The notes below the pieces were generated by a model. It was not told the DNA's origin, ran no database searches, and saw nothing but the letters and a program-made list of their open reading frames with translations. Made by a program: the position numbers and the translations under genes. A DNA stretch of 31,130 bases from Multifurca ochricompacta (taxonomy: Eukaryota; Basidiomycota; Agaricomycetes; Russulales; Russulaceae). Within the stretch, counting starts at the first letter, position 1. The number at the start of each line of letters is the position of its first letter. Where the stretch lies: positions 1-31,130 of the forward strand of contig WTXG01000361.1 in NCBI GenBank assembly GCA_022496185.1, given 5' to 3'. Of this stretch, positions 17,937 through 28,373 are shown piece by piece.

Positions 17937-19287
17937 CTTAATTTCTTTTGTGTAAATTTAATTATCACTCACAGAATGTAAACAATTAATTCATTTGTAG
18001 GCTTTTTACCTAGGTAGCTCTGACGTATCTTCGGCTTTGGGTCCAGGAGTTAAGATAATGCCTGTCCTTTCCCAGGGATTTATCCCCACGTCTAACAGAA
18101 TCTCTCTCCATGACTTTTGCATTCCATTTCCTGCGTTTGCCAAACGCTTTCTTTTTTTTGTCTGCCAGTGTCCCTTGTCTCTCTTAGACTTTGGAAAGAT
18201 ATCGACTGTTAGGTTACGTTTTCACCAGAGGTCATTGTTCACATGTCTGTCCGTGTTACTCAAGCTCGAATGGGCTTACCATTGAATTCAATTTCCTCAA
18301 ACTTCGTGCCCAAAAAACAAATTTCATTAAGAGGGCCGGCCACATGAGGCCTGTAATTTTGAACCCGCCGCTAGCTAAAGGGGTAATGGTGGTGGTGGTG
18401 GTGGTGAAGTGAATACTGGTGGAAGGTACAGGTACAGGTACCCAGATGCATAGTTTCCTCCGAACGCCTCAATGTCCTGAACTCTTTCTGACTTACCTCC
18501 TTTTACAACCTACCCACTCATCGCGATGACCTCAGGCCCACAACCGCAAGTCAACGTTTAAGTTCAAAACCTTTTTTTTTCTCTGACTGAGGACAGGCAC
18601 ACACAAATAGAAGGGGAAAGGGGAGGGAAGGAGGGATGAGGTGATTCAAATCGAACCAACGAGAGACGGAATCGGAGCGGAGGTTAATTTCCGAGACCGC
18701 TACTACTTTATTAAGAAACATCGGCCGGCGGACCGGCTAACTCATCCGATATATCGATACCCCTATCCCTTCTCCTTCTCCTTGTACTGTTGTGTTGTCA
18801 TATGCTGAACTAGACAAGTAGAACATGCAGATTCAATGGGGGCCAAATATGCAAGATCAACAACTAAAACGCGAAACGAACCCATGAGGTAAATAGTCAA
18901 AAGCGGAGAGGGGGGAGTGGAGTGGGTATTACGTTTGACCTTTTTACCCATGATGTGTGGTATTGGTGGGTGTATCCCATGCGCGACATTTTTGACAAGG
19001 CGTGCGAGAAGCCAAGGCCAAGTACATGTTTTGGAGAGAGAGAGAGAACTATGCATTGCTGTGTGCTCCTCACAAAAATGAATTGATACAGCACCACCAG
19101 CAGCTCCGAGGTGTATTTCCGATATCCATAACTGTAGGGAGCGTATTCCGTGAAACTCAAGTCTCAAGGTCTGATGGCGATGCTCTAGTCGCTTTAGGTA
19201 TAGACTATTAAAAAAGTAGGGAGGTCATTATGGTAAGCTACCCATTCGTCATAGGCACCCACTAATAGACACGATGACAATTCACAG
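17937..19287. other. Intergenic region, nothing recognised
   Basis: Similarity to the 3' flank of gene 2 ends near 18020. Beyond it there is a (GGT)n run at 18388-18406, a short GA repeat at 19035-19046 and purine-rich DNA at 18600-18650. Open frames here are short and resemble no family I know. Confidence 0.45.
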
Positions 19288-19292
19288 AAGGC

Positions 19293-21124
19293 TTGCTGTT
19301 TACTCCTTGGCGTTCATTCCACAGTCAAATAAGCTCACTGCAATGCAGAAGGGCAATAAAAAGAAAACCACCCAGCTTTCTCAAACCTTACGCTTCCACC
19401 CCTCCCAAACATAACCTGACCATTCAGGCCAATGTTATCGATGAGCTTTTACAGGTAGGTCGAGAGCATTTACCACCTCCGTTTCCGAAGATGTTAAGAA
19501 TATATTTATTCCATCCAGATGTGCTGGAGAATTTACTAATAGCACCGCTCACTCTTCAACTGGACGACTGTCGGGAGGTATGTATATTCCACGTGCAAAA
19601 GCGGGTTTTTGCCCAGACTCACTGTTTTTTTCTCTTGTGCGTTGCAATGCTAGACCAGACAGGAATCGATACGTTACCCGACAATGTCCTTCTAGACATA
19701 TTCGATTTCTCTCGGTTAATAACGTGTCAGGGCCGCTATTGGAAATGGCATAAGCTGGTACTCGTCTGCCGAAGATGGCGAGAGCTCATATTCGAATCCC
19801 CACGTCGTCTCCAACTGGAACTTGTCTGTAAACCGGGAACTCCGGTGAGGAGGACACTTGGCTGTTGGCGACCAAATTTACCTCTCGTCATCACGTTCTA
19901 CCGATTTGACGACTTGCCGGGAGCTTTAGATGATGATGAAGATGATATTATCGCCGCTCTGGAACAACGTGATCGCGTACGGGAGATTTACATTGACGCT
20001 ACGAACTCTCTATTGGGAAAGTTAGTTAAGGCTATGGAAGAACCTTTTGTGGCGTTGAGATCACTTTGGCTTTCATCGAAACAACATGGTGGCGCGGCGG
20101 TGGCGCCAATCCTTTCTGACGGGTTCTTGGGTGGATCAGCTCCAAGTTTAGTTGATTTCTCTTTGGAAGGCATCCCATTTCCAGCATTACCCAAGCTTCT
20201 TTTGTCTACCTCTACACGGAACCTTTCCTATCTTAGACTTGAAGATATTCCACCGATCATCGGATACATTCCACCCGAGGAGATGGCCATCGGCTTGTCC
20301 GCGTTGACCAATCTTCAAACACTTCAAATCCAATTCCAATCTCCGACGACGACTTCTAGCAGAAGACTTTTACCTCCGCCGACGACGATACGAAGAATCA
20401 ACCTTCCTTCTCTCTTCTCTTTCATATTTCGTGGTACCACAGATTATTTGGAAGACTTGCTCGTTCGGATTGATGCTCCCGTCCTCGGCGATTTCAATAT
20501 CACGTTCTTCAATCAACTCTTCTTGAACACCCCACAACTTTCCCAGTTCATCAGCCGCACTGAAGCACTCAACTCATTCAATCGAGCCTCTTTCTACTAT
20601 GACTATCCCAATCCCCATCTTCTTCTCTACAACAAACCTATGAATGGTGATGATGATGGTGATGATGATGACAAGAACAGAAGCTTGTCTTTGAAAATCT
20701 ATGCAAGCCATTAGATTGGCGAGTCTCATCTATAGCTCGGATATGGGGCCAATCTTCTCCTCTACTCTTCAGCAGCGTACAAGAGCTCGGAATCATTTCA
20801 GAATTGCTAAGACCAGGCACGATAGCAAGAGCAGCAGAAGTGGACTCCACATCAACATCAACCGAATGGCTCAACCTTTTCCGTCCATTCACCGCCGTGA
20901 AAACCTTGTACGTATCCAAACAACTCGGTCCGCACGTCGCTTCCGTACTCGAACACATCGGTGAGGACCCAGTAGCCGTAGCTCACGTGGGTATCTTACC
21001 GACCCTACGGAAACTCTATTTTGATGGTCCTCCCGAGTCAATGTCTCTCGAGCGGTTCATCGCCGCGCGCCGCCAGCTCTCAGACTGTCCGGTAATTGTG
21101 GAATACGGAATGGCACGTTGGTAA
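19293..21124 (+). pseudogene. F-box protein gene 4, one frameshift
   Basis: The F-box (TGIDTLPDNVLLDIFDFSRL, then LVLVCRRWRELIFESPRRLQL) is followed by a long leucine-rich-like region: DGFLGGSAPSLVDFSLEGIPFPALPKL and a TDYLEDLLVRIDAP block shared with the other copies. An 81-nt in-frame intron, 19578-19658 (GTATGT...CCAG, pyrimidine-rich 3' end), probably removes 27 codons before the F-box. The start is uncertain: the frame is open from 19293, the first in-frame ATG is 19491, and an acceptor at about 19287 suggests an upstream exon. After an Asp-rich run (DDDGDDDDK) the frame ends at 20714. The family C-terminus (LCKPLDWRVSSIA ... EWLNLFRPFTAVKTLYVS ... VIVEYGMARW) continues in another frame to 21124. 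The shift lies between about 20670 and 20697. A sequencing error is possible. Confidence 0.75.
20642..20671. repeat. GAT/GGT trinucleotide repeat in F-box gene 4
   Basis: Ten GAT or GGT units encoding an acidic run; the frameshift of the gene lies just after it. Confidence 0.7.
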
Positions 21125-21991
21125 TTAGGGGGTTCGTCATCGTCATTTTCGCTTTCAAGTTGCCTATTACCCTTGTTGGTTTGATGCTTTATATGATAAA
21201 ACTATTTCTTTGTCTTATTTTCGTGGTGGCGTCACTCTGTCTGAACCACTATTGCACTTTAGCCGTGATTGTCCATGGATAGGAACAAGGTACTTAATCA
21301 AAATGTAAATACTGATAGACACGATGTCGACGTTATTGCGCACATGATTAGTTTGGCTGGCTCTTTTTTTTTTTTTTCTTCTTTGAAACCCGTTGAAACA
21401 TGCCTGCCAGTGCTGCAGCTGCGTTTCTTGAAAAGACGCTGGATAGAAAGCTGATGATAGATTAAAGGGATCTAGATAAAGACACAAGTTATCATGACGC
21501 ATGACAATGAAGATAAAGAGGTGGAGTGGTTGCGAGAAAGGCAAGACGGGTCGGAGTGGGCTAGAGGCGAGGGAGAATGGGTCGAAATAGTCAGAGTAGC
21601 AAGCGAGAGAGTAACGCCCGGGGCCCAAGGTCAAGGAGAACATTTACAGTCGATATTCCACGATCACAAGGATTTGTTATGGAGTTCGCGCATAGCAAAC
21701 CAAGTGTCTGTGCGGAGCCAATCCGCCGTGAGTGCGAGGTAAAGTGTTCCCGAAAGGAGAAAGGTAGAAAGGTGGAATAGAAAGAGTTCCAGAGATGACT
21801 AGACTTTGAAGGAGAGTGTGTCATGCTTTGAACTGTTATGAATCTACTGCTTGCTGGTTCTGTTTGACCCTGCACTCGATGTCGTCAAGAAGTTCTATAG
21901 CACACAAAAGAAAGATAGAAAGGGAGAGAAATGTCATTTGATTTCTGCTTCTTGTGGCTCACTGGCTGGTCTACTACAAGCATTGTATGTA
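21125..21991. other. Intergenic stretch, nothing recognised
   Basis: Contains a T14 run near 21365-21378 and short frames on both strands without recognisable domains. No TIR or LTR ends were found before the CTCTT that borders element B. Confidence 0.4.
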
Positions 21992-21996
21992 CTCTT
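21992..21996. repeat. Target-site duplication of copia element B, left
   Basis: CTCTT before the left LTR; the same five bases follow the right LTR at 27251-27255. Confidence 0.85.
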
Positions 21997-22399
21997 TAAA
22001 GAACGCAGCCTGAGGTTAGATAATCCAAACTACCTAGAATGGTAGTTATAATTCAGTTATGTTGGTCAGAACTAATGATATTAGTCTTTACCTAGAATGG
22101 TAGTTATAACTAGTACGCGTTAGCTACATAGGTAAAGATAAGATAACAAAATACTCACTTCAGTTATGTTGGTCAGAACTGAAGTGAACTGTACAGTAAA
22201 AGCGTCCTTTAAATACTGTAAACGAGTGTGCTTATAGTAACCAAGATAAAGAAGGATTGTGTCTAATCAAGTAAGGTATCAAACTATTCACAGGAAGGTG
22301 AAACGCAGTCCGCGTGCTACTGCACAACACACAACTCGCTTGTTAGTACCACACACTTAGCGATTGATCCGACCTGGCCATATTGATCCATTTCCGACA
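21997..22399 (-). repeat. 3' LTR of copia element B
   Basis: 403 bp; on the minus strand it starts TGTCGG and ends CTTTA, so the ends are TG...TA and not TG...CA. It has TATTTAAAG at 22207-22215 and the hairpin CACTTCAGTT/AACTGAAGTG at 22156-22186. ACCTAGAATGGTAGTTATAA occurs twice, as does the TTCAGTTATGTTGGTCAGAA block. Confidence 0.92.
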
Positions 22400-22409
22400 T
22401 CCCCCCGTG
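22400..22409 (-). other. Polypurine tract of element B
   Basis: CACGGGGGGA on the minus strand, next to the 3' LTR and identical to that of element A. Confidence 0.75.
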
Positions 22410-22497
22410 ATTGAGACAATCCTGGATTAGATAAGTCCTAGTCCAGTGACGAAGTCTTGGAGTTGCGTATGCGCGTGTGGTTTTGTAAATCCATCAG

Positions 22498-24783
22498 CTA
22501 GCATTTCCCAGTGGGTGTCCTGATTAGATCGATGTGTCCCTGTTCGACGTATTCGCGAATGGCGTGGAATTTGATAGCAATGTGTTTGGATCTTCGCCCG
22601 GTCACAGGGTTGAGAGCCAAGTCGACTGCCCCTTTGTTATCGCCATGTAAGGGAATCGGATCTGTAACATCGTAGCCGAGTTCCGAGAGGAAACTCCGGT
22701 ACCAAGTGGCTTGATTTGCCGCTTCGGCAAGTGCCATGTACTCTGCGTGAGTGGTGCTTTGGGCGACAGTCTTCTGCTTACGCGAGGTCCAAGAGATGGA
22801 TGAGTCAGCAAGTAAAAAGACGTAGCCCGAGGTGGAATGATGATCGTCGGCATGGTCCCCAAGACTGGAGTCCGAGTAGCCGACAAGTCCCTCTCCGCGC
22901 GCTCCATCGTAACGAAGCCTAAGGTTGGCTGTGCTTCTTAGATAAGCCAGCACATATTTGGCAAGTCGCAGGTGTTGCGGCGAAGGATTTGCTGCATACT
23001 GCGCAAGACGCGCTACAGCGAAAGATATGTCAGGGCGAGTCCCAATTTGCACGTACAGAAGGCTCCCAATAATTTGTTGGTAATATGTGATTTCTGTTTG
23101 AGTAGCCTGTTCAGTGTGCTTTACCAGGTGGACATCTGCTCCTGCAGGGAGTGGTGTGCGCGCGGGGTTCGCATCCGCCATCCCAAAGCGTGCAACGATC
23201 TCTCCAATGTACCGTGATTGATCAATTTCCAGACGCTTGATAGATCTGTCGCGTGTGATCTGGACTCCAAGATATGAGTCGATCTCACCTAGATCTGTCA
23301 TTTCATAGCGCTTAGATAAGATCCCCTTGATCCGGTTAACCTCCTTGAGAGTATCGCCTAAGATAGTGATGTCGTCGACATAGAGGATTATAATTGCTGT
23401 ACCCTCCCCGTCTTGGCGACGACGCACGTATACCCCGGCATCAGAAAATGTGCGCGTGAAGCCGAGTTCCAATAGAACTCCATGGAATTGCAAGTTCCAT
23501 GCGCGTGAGGCTTGTTTGAGTCCGTAAATTGCCTTTTTCAGTAGGCATACCTTATTCGGCTGGCCCGATGTGATGAAACCCTCCGGTTGCTCCATGTAAA
23601 TTTCCTCATCCAGTAGTCCGTTCAGGAACGCCGACTTGACGTCCATTTGATGGATCTCCCAATCCTCTAGCGCGGCCAATGCTAGCAGCAGTCTCAAAGA
23701 CTCGAACCGGGCTACTGGAGAAAATGTTTCATCATAATCAATACCTTGAATTTGCGTGAATCCCTTAGCAACTAAGCGTGCGCGAAAGCGTCCATTGGCC
23801 TTGCGCTTGAAAACCCACTTGGACTTCACAGCCTTCCGATCGGCCGGTAAGTCCACCAGTGTCCAAGTTCCATTCTTGGCTAGTGCGTCCATTTCGTATT
23901 GGCACGCGTCCTGCCAGTCGCTAGCGTAGTCTGACTTCATCGCCTCCTGATATGTGAGTGGATCACTATATGCAGCCGCCGCGAGCAAAGCACGATGCCC
24001 GAGTCGCCCATCCTCACCTAACTCGGCATTATCATCGCCGAAGTAACGTGGATTCCTGCGAGGATTCTCTCGCAGTCTCCGAGGGGGGATGTCCTCCAAA
24101 GTGGGGACAACGGTCCGCTGAGTCCGGAGAAACCGGTTGCGCGGCGCGCGGGGCGGGGGCTCTTGCATTGCGGGGCGTGAAGGCGGGGTAGCCCAGACTG
24201 TATTACCAGAACTTGGGGTTTGTGTGGCAACAGGGGATGGCGTCCTTGGCGGATCGACCTCCCCTTGAGTTTGCATAGGGACAGCCATAGGGAATGTAAC
24301 GGCCAGTGGCCCCTCCAGGGCCTTAGGTTGATCAGAACGAATGGACGGCTCACCATTGTCCTGAAAAGGAAAGGAGCGTTCGTCAAATGTCACGTCGCGC
24401 GACAAGACGACTGCTCGGGTACTCTTGTTCCATAGCCGGTAACCCTTAGAACCCGGCTCATACCCAACAAGCGTCATCTCGATTGATCTCGGATCGAGCT
24501 TTCTACGCTTGTTCTCAGGCACATGAACATATGCCTTGCATCCGAAGACGCGGAAATAAGAGACGTCTGGAGTGTGACCAGCACTCCAGAGCTCGTGAGG
24601 CGTGCGCCAACCTATAGTTCGGGTGGGAGTTCTGTTGTAAGTGTGAACGGCAGTATCCACTGCCAACTCCCAGAAGCCAAGGGACAGGCCAGCGCTGTGT
24701 AACATAGAGCGCGCCTTGTCCATGATGGTCCTGTTCCATCTCTCGGCTATGCCGTTTTGTTGCGGCGATCCCGGCATCGTCAA
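22498..24783 (-). CDS. pol: Element B: integrase end, reverse transcriptase and RNase H
   Basis: A 761-codon frame. Residues 7-18 hold the integrase motif PQQNGIAERWNR with the catalytic Glu. About 130-260 is a Pro-rich linker. RT follows from about 316 (VKSKWVFKRK), with DVKSAFLNG near 381 and the catalytic YVDD at 468-471. RNase H follows with YSDSSLGD, HAEYMALAEA and HGDNKGAVDL. The frame ends RTPTGKC because one G is missing at 22504-22510 (ACTGGGAAATGC); in the shifted frame the usual ending continues (MLADGFTKPHA) to a stop near the polypurine tract. The true start is upstream: this frame joins 24780-26483 after a 1-nt shift. Confidence 0.9.
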   Translation of the reverse strand: MTMPGSPQQNGIAERWNRTIMDKARSMLHSAGLSLGFWELAVDTAVHTYNRTPTRTIGWRTPHELWSAGHTPDVSYFRVFGCKAYVHVPENKRRKLDPRSIEMTLVGYEPGSKGYRLWNKSTRAVVLSRDVTFDERSFPFQDNGEPSIRSDQPKALEGPLAVTFPMAVPMQTQGEVDPPRTPSPVATQTPSSGNTVWATPPSRPAMQEPPPRAPRNRFLRTQRTVVPTLEDIPPRRLRENPRRNPRYFGDDNAELGEDGRLGHRALLAAAAYSDPLTYQEAMKSDYASDWQDACQYEMDALAKNGTWTLVDLPADRKAVKSKWVFKRKANGRFRARLVAKGFTQIQGIDYDETFSPVARFESLRLLLALAALEDWEIHQMDVKSAFLNGLLDEEIYMEQPEGFITSGQPNKVCLLKKAIYGLKQASRAWNLQFHGVLLELGFTRTFSDAGVYVRRRQDGEGTAIIILYVDDITILGDTLKEVNRIKGILSKRYEMTDLGEIDSYLGVQITRDRSIKRLEIDQSRYIGEIVARFGMADANPARTPLPAGADVHLVKHTEQATQTEITYYQQIIGSLLYVQIGTRPDISFAVARLAQYAANPSPQHLRLAKYVLAYLRSTANLRLRYDGARGEGLVGYSDSSLGDHADDHHSTSGYVFLLADSSISWTSRKQKTVAQSTTHAEYMALAEAANQATWYRSFLSELGYDVTDPIPLHGDNKGAVDLALNPVTGRRSKHIAIKFHAIREYVEQGHIDLIRTPTGKC

Positions 24784-26483
24784 CTTATGCTCGATCCCCC
24801 GTTCGTCCAGTACAGCTCTAAGCGCGCTGACATGTACTCCCCCCCGCGATCTGAGTGCAAGGCTAGCATTTTTTCCGATGATTGAGTCTCAGCCCAAGCT
24901 AGGAATTTCCGAAATGCTGTTGCACACTGATCTTTGGATCTGAGGAAGTAGACCACACCATGTCTAGAGTAGTCGTCGATAAATGTTGCAATGTAGAGCG
25001 CGCCTTGAATAGACTGAACCTGCATCGGCCCGGCCAGATCGCTGTGAACAATCTGTAGCCGCCGGTCCGATCGCTTGTGAGAGGACTTGAAGGGGAGTCG
25101 CGTGTGTTTCCCGAGCTCGCACCCGGGGCATGGCGACTGATGTTGATCGATCGGAGCATCCAATGATATCCCCTTGACGGATTCATGATACCGCTTGAGG
25201 GCGTTGTATGACATATGCCCCATGCGGCGATGCCAGATGTCGATAGGTTGCGACGTTTGAGCGTGCGCATTGAGTCCAGCCATGGAGGCATCCAGCCAGT
25301 ATAGGTTGTCCTCCAGGTAACCCTGCGCTACCGTCCGGTCTCGGACTGAGATCGTGAAAATCTTATCTGTAAAAGAGATCTGAGCCCCCTTCTGAGCAAG
25401 TGCACGCGTAGAAATGAAACGCGTTGTAACGTCTGGTATGTGCAGCACGTTGCTCAAGGTGATCTCAGAACCTCTACTACCTGCAGTGGTCTTGAATACC
25501 ACAGTCCCAACCCCAATTTGTCGCACATTCGAGTTGTCTCCCAGGCGTACAATGCCAGCCGCCGGAGTATACTGAATAAAGTCAGACCGATTTGGGGTGA
25601 TATGATGCGTTGCGCCGGAGTCCATCATCCAACGTGATCGCACAGCCGAGTACAAGGAAACGCGGAGATCGTCATTGTCATCGCCTATCTCTACGATAGA
25701 CGCTGTCTGAACTGCTAAGTGCGCGTTAACGGCCTTGTTACTGGCCTGCGCGGTCTCCGATCCCTTCTTCTCCTCCAGATCCTTTTTCTTCTTCCAGCAC
25801 TCTACAGCCTTGTGCCCTTTCTTCTGACAATAGAAACATTTGGTGTTCTTCTTGTCATGCTTTTGTTTGATGGGCGCGGCTTTGTTGAGTGAGGCGGAAC
25901 CACCGGATCGACGACCTTCCTCATTCAGAATCCGCTCTTGGATAGTCTGAGGGGTAAGATCCTTTGGCGATCCGGATGCTAAAATGGTGGATGCGACGGC
26001 GGAGTACGATTCGGGTAGTGCTTTGATCAGGATGAAACTGAACTGGAGATCTGAAATCTCCATCTCGTTGTTTTTGAGTGTGACGCGGGCATCATTGAGT
26101 TTCTGCAATTGCGGGAGCATGGGGGAGGACTCGTCCAGCGCGGTGCCGGTGAGGGCAGACCAAGTATTGAATGCGGACATAGACCCGACTCCCCCATAGA
26201 CGCGTTTGAGCTCGTCCCATTTAGCTTTACATGTGACAAACTTAGTATCGTCTGCCACGGCTGTCCAGACATCCTTCTGAGCATAGAGCTCGAGGATTGC
26301 TAAGAGAACCCCTTCAGTAGCCTCCCAGTCAGCAGGAGGGCTAGCAGGCTTGTCTTCAAGCAGGTGGTTCCGGACGCCATTCAAACGGAACAGGGCCATC
26401 ATTCGCGCTGACCAGACTGGCCAGTTCGATCCATCTAGGATCTCGATTGCAGCAGAGGGTGGGAAAGTAAATGCAGGTGCCAT
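24780..26483 (-). CDS. gag: Element B: gag-protease-integrase core
   Basis: A 567-codon frame starting MAPAFTFPPSAAIEILDG, 364 bp after the primer-binding site. It has the Gag domain (1-205), the zinc knuckle CFYCQKKGHKAVEC at 216-229, aspartic protease DSGATHH at 288-294, the pre-integrase zinc site (H418, H423, C452, C455) and integrase core HSDLAGP (D482) and HSDRGGE (D545). It then runs out of frame at 24821-24830, where one base is missing (TCAGCGCG against an expected TCAG.CGCG), ending at 24780. Without that loss it would continue into the RT frame as a single Gag-Pol polyprotein, with no gag stop codon. Gag packages the RNA and integrase inserts the cDNA. Confidence 0.9.
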   Translation of the reverse strand: MAPAFTFPPSAAIEILDGSNWPVWSARMMALFRLNGVRNHLLEDKPASPPADWEATEGVLLAILELYAQKDVWTAVADDTKFVTCKAKWDELKRVYGGVGSMSAFNTWSALTGTALDESSPMLPQLQKLNDARVTLKNNEMEISDLQFSFILIKALPESYSAVASTILASGSPKDLTPQTIQERILNEEGRRSGGSASLNKAAPIKQKHDKKNTKCFYCQKKGHKAVECWKKKKDLEEKKGSETAQASNKAVNAHLAVQTASIVEIGDDNDDLRVSLYSAVRSRWMMDSGATHHITPNRSDFIQYTPAAGIVRLGDNSNVRQIGVGTVVFKTTAGSRGSEITLSNVLHIPDVTTRFISTRALAQKGAQISFTDKIFTISVRDRTVAQGYLEDNLYWLDASMAGLNAHAQTSQPIDIWHRRMGHMSYNALKRYHESVKGISLDAPIDQHQSPCPGCELGKHTRLPFKSSHKRSDRRLQIVHSDLAGPMQVQSIQGALYIATFIDDYSRHGVVYFLRSKDQCATAFRKFLAWAETQSSEKMLALHSDRGGEYMSARLELYWTNGGSSIS

Positions 26484-26832
26484 GGTGCGTGTAAGCGACG
26501 ATTTCCAATCTGGGTAGAGGAGCTGTCAGACCCAGATCGTGAAGACCGATCAAGTCCCGATGTATCCAACTGTTCGCTCTGAACCGCAAAGGGTCCAGTC
26601 CCGATTAGGGATTGCTCACACGTGCTTCAGCGTCGCCACGCTCCATCGCACGGCTCGCGCGAAGCCCGGTGAGGGGCCCAGTCTACACCGATCCACTGGT
26701 TCCAGGGACCAGGGAATAGGACTACAAAAGAACAGAGGCTTGCCTTATCGGGAGATGCAAAAATGCGTGAATTACTGTGTAAGGAAGCTTGTGTATGAAA
26801 TTCGATCTTCTTCTGGATTAATTCAGTTACGG

Positions 26833-26847
26833 CCAGGGCCCATAACC
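26833..26847 (-). other. Primer-binding site of element B (half-tRNA type)
   Basis: GGTTATGGGCCCTGG on the minus strand, directly after the LTR, identical to that of element A; complementary to the anticodon arm of initiator tRNA-Met. Confidence 0.7.
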
Positions 26848-27250
26848 TAAAGAACGCAGCCTGAGGTTAGATAATCCAAACTACCTAGAATGGTAGTTAT
26901 AATTCAGTTATGTTGGTCAGAACTAATGATATTAGTCTTTACCTAGAATGGTAGTTATAACTAGTACGCGTTAGCTACATAGGTAAAGATAAGATAACAA
27001 AATACTCACTTCAGTTATGTTGGTCAGAACTGAAGTGAACTGTACAGTAAAAGCGTCCTTTAAATACTGTAAACGAGTGTGCTTATAGTAACCAAGATAA
27101 AGAAGGATTGTGTCTAATCAAGTAAGGTATCAAACTATTCACAGGAAGGTGAAACGCAGTCCGCGTGCTACTGCACAACACACAACTCGCTTGTTAGTAC
27201 CACACACTTAGCGATTGATCCGACCTGGCCATATTGATCCATTTCCGACA
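26848..27250 (-). repeat. 5' LTR of copia element B
   Basis: 403 bp, no difference from the 3' LTR seen by eye. TATTTAAAG lies at 27058-27066 and the hairpin at 27007-27037. The target duplication CTCTT follows at 27251-27255. Confidence 0.92.
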
Positions 27251-27255
27251 CTCTT

Positions 27256-27699
27256 ATATACTTGCAGAGAGACCTAGTTATGAAGTAGAAAGAGGGTGAA
27301 TTAGGATTGAAAGAAGATAAAGCCAGGCAATAAAGGGGGAGAGGTGAGGTAGTGAAACTGGTTGAAGGTTTAAGGAATGGACAGGCAGGCGGGCCAGAAT
27401 GCAAATGTACTGATAAAAGATATACGGATAAAGATATACATAACTACATCATAAGTACTCTAATTCAGGGTCTGTAATGAAAGAGAGGAGAGGCGATAGC
27501 TGGAGGTTTCATGCTCAACGCCCGAGCCATCCTTGCAAGATGAAACTTGAAACTTGTACCATGCATTAAACACTTTGAAGTATAGTAAAGAGTGCCAAAA
27601 AATTGAGATCAAATAATTAGAAAAGTTCTACTAGTAGTCCAGTGCTCGTATGAAGAGTTAGCCAAGAGTGGAGGCGGCCAAAGGTTTCATGCCCAACGC
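27256..27699. other. Intergenic stretch with an F-box 3'-end-like motif
   Basis: No coding region was recognised. At about 27505-27540 a motif with core AACGCCCGAGCCATCCTTGC matches 245-280 and, less well, 27682-27715, where it overlaps the stop codon of an F-box fragment. This may be the eroded 3' end of one more F-box copy. Confidence 0.4.
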
Positions 27700-27849
27700 T
27701 CATACCTTCCTTACATCATAGTGCACATTTAAGGTAGGCCGCCGTGCAGTGACGAACTTCTCAACAGGCGCTGACTCTCGAGAGTCCCTGAAATCAAGGA
27801 GCCGCAGTGCTGGTAAAACCTCCATGACCGGGCCATCAGCAGCGTCTTC
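27700..27849 (-). pseudogene. 3' end of an F-box gene, cut by copia C1
   Basis: The minus strand reads an intact 49-codon tail: EDAADGPVMEVLPALRLLDF, then SRESAPVEKFVTARRPTLNV and a TGA at 27700-27702. It is close to the C-terminus of gene 2' (TLNVQYGDFN). The rest of the gene lies on the other side of the nested copia elements, outside the window. So it is a disrupted copy, and the orientation is opposite to genes 2 and 2'. Confidence 0.8.
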
Positions 27850-28362
27850 TGTCAAACAATCATGCTGCTGGTTATACTGACTGCGGTTAGTAGCGGGTTA
27901 GGCTAAAAGACAAGTTGAACTTCAGAGGAAGAAGAACTCTATAATACTATACTACTGACCTAAAAGACAAGTTGACTACAGAGAGAACGTTAGTCAAAGG
28001 AAAAGTAGAAAGTAAAGTAAAGACGACTTACACTTCAGAGGAAGAAGAACTCTGAAGTGTAAAGGACAAAACAGACACCCTTATATACCCATGGGGGCCA
28101 GGGGAAATGGTCTGTGCGCACCGGGAATAAGTCCACAAGTGCCGGACAATAAACAGAGAGGGATAAAGGCCATTGGCCAAAGAGATATCACATGCTTACT
28201 GCGCATTACTAAGTCCATCACTAATCAGCTGAGTAAGGTGAGAAAGAAATGTAATAAAGATAACATAAAAAGTCCGATACTCCGGAATCTAATCTAATCT
28301 AATCTACAGCTGAAGCGAAACTTAGATGCCTGAAGCATCTCCAGACACGTCCTGTGTCAACA
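27850..28362 (-). repeat. 3' LTR of copia element C1
   Basis: 513 bp; on the minus strand it runs TGTTGACACAGG to TTTGACA. TATATAAG lies at 28080-28087, and a 13-bp perfect stem TTACACTTCAGAG/CTCTGAAGTGTAA at 28028-28062. CTAAAAGACAAGTTGA and CTTCAGAGGAAGAAGAACTC each occur twice, and (TCTAA)n lies at about 28287-28306. Its promoter points left into the F-box fragment. Confidence 0.9.
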
Positions 28363-28373
28363 TCCCTCCATGG
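28363..28373 (-). other. Putative polypurine tract of C1
   Basis: CCATGGAGGGA on the minus strand, beside the 3' LTR; shorter and less pure than in A and B. Confidence 0.45.

Larger units (their letters stand above)
21997..27250 (-). mobile_element. Ty1/copia LTR retrotransposon B, full length
   Basis: A 5.25-kb minus-strand element with two 403-bp LTRs that look identical by eye, the target duplication CTCTT, a primer-binding site (26833-26847) and a polypurine tract (22400-22409). The proteins are close to those of element A along their whole length, but the LTRs are very different, so A and B are sister families. Only two frameshifts were found, both single-base losses. It is the youngest and most complete element in the window. 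Confidence 0.93.

Noticed and set aside
20641..20669. Intron that would repair the frame of F-box gene 4
   Set aside because: GT...AG choices that restore the frame give 29 nt or less, too short for a fungal intron.
20638..20958. Minus-strand frame with a long histidine run
   Set aside because: The His run is the complement of the GAT/GGT repeat that encodes acidic residues in F-box gene 4.
28091..28297. 68-codon frame present twice, also at 29807-30013 on the other strand
   Set aside because: Both lie within the LTRs of C1 and C2 and are identical only because the LTRs are; no independent sign of coding.
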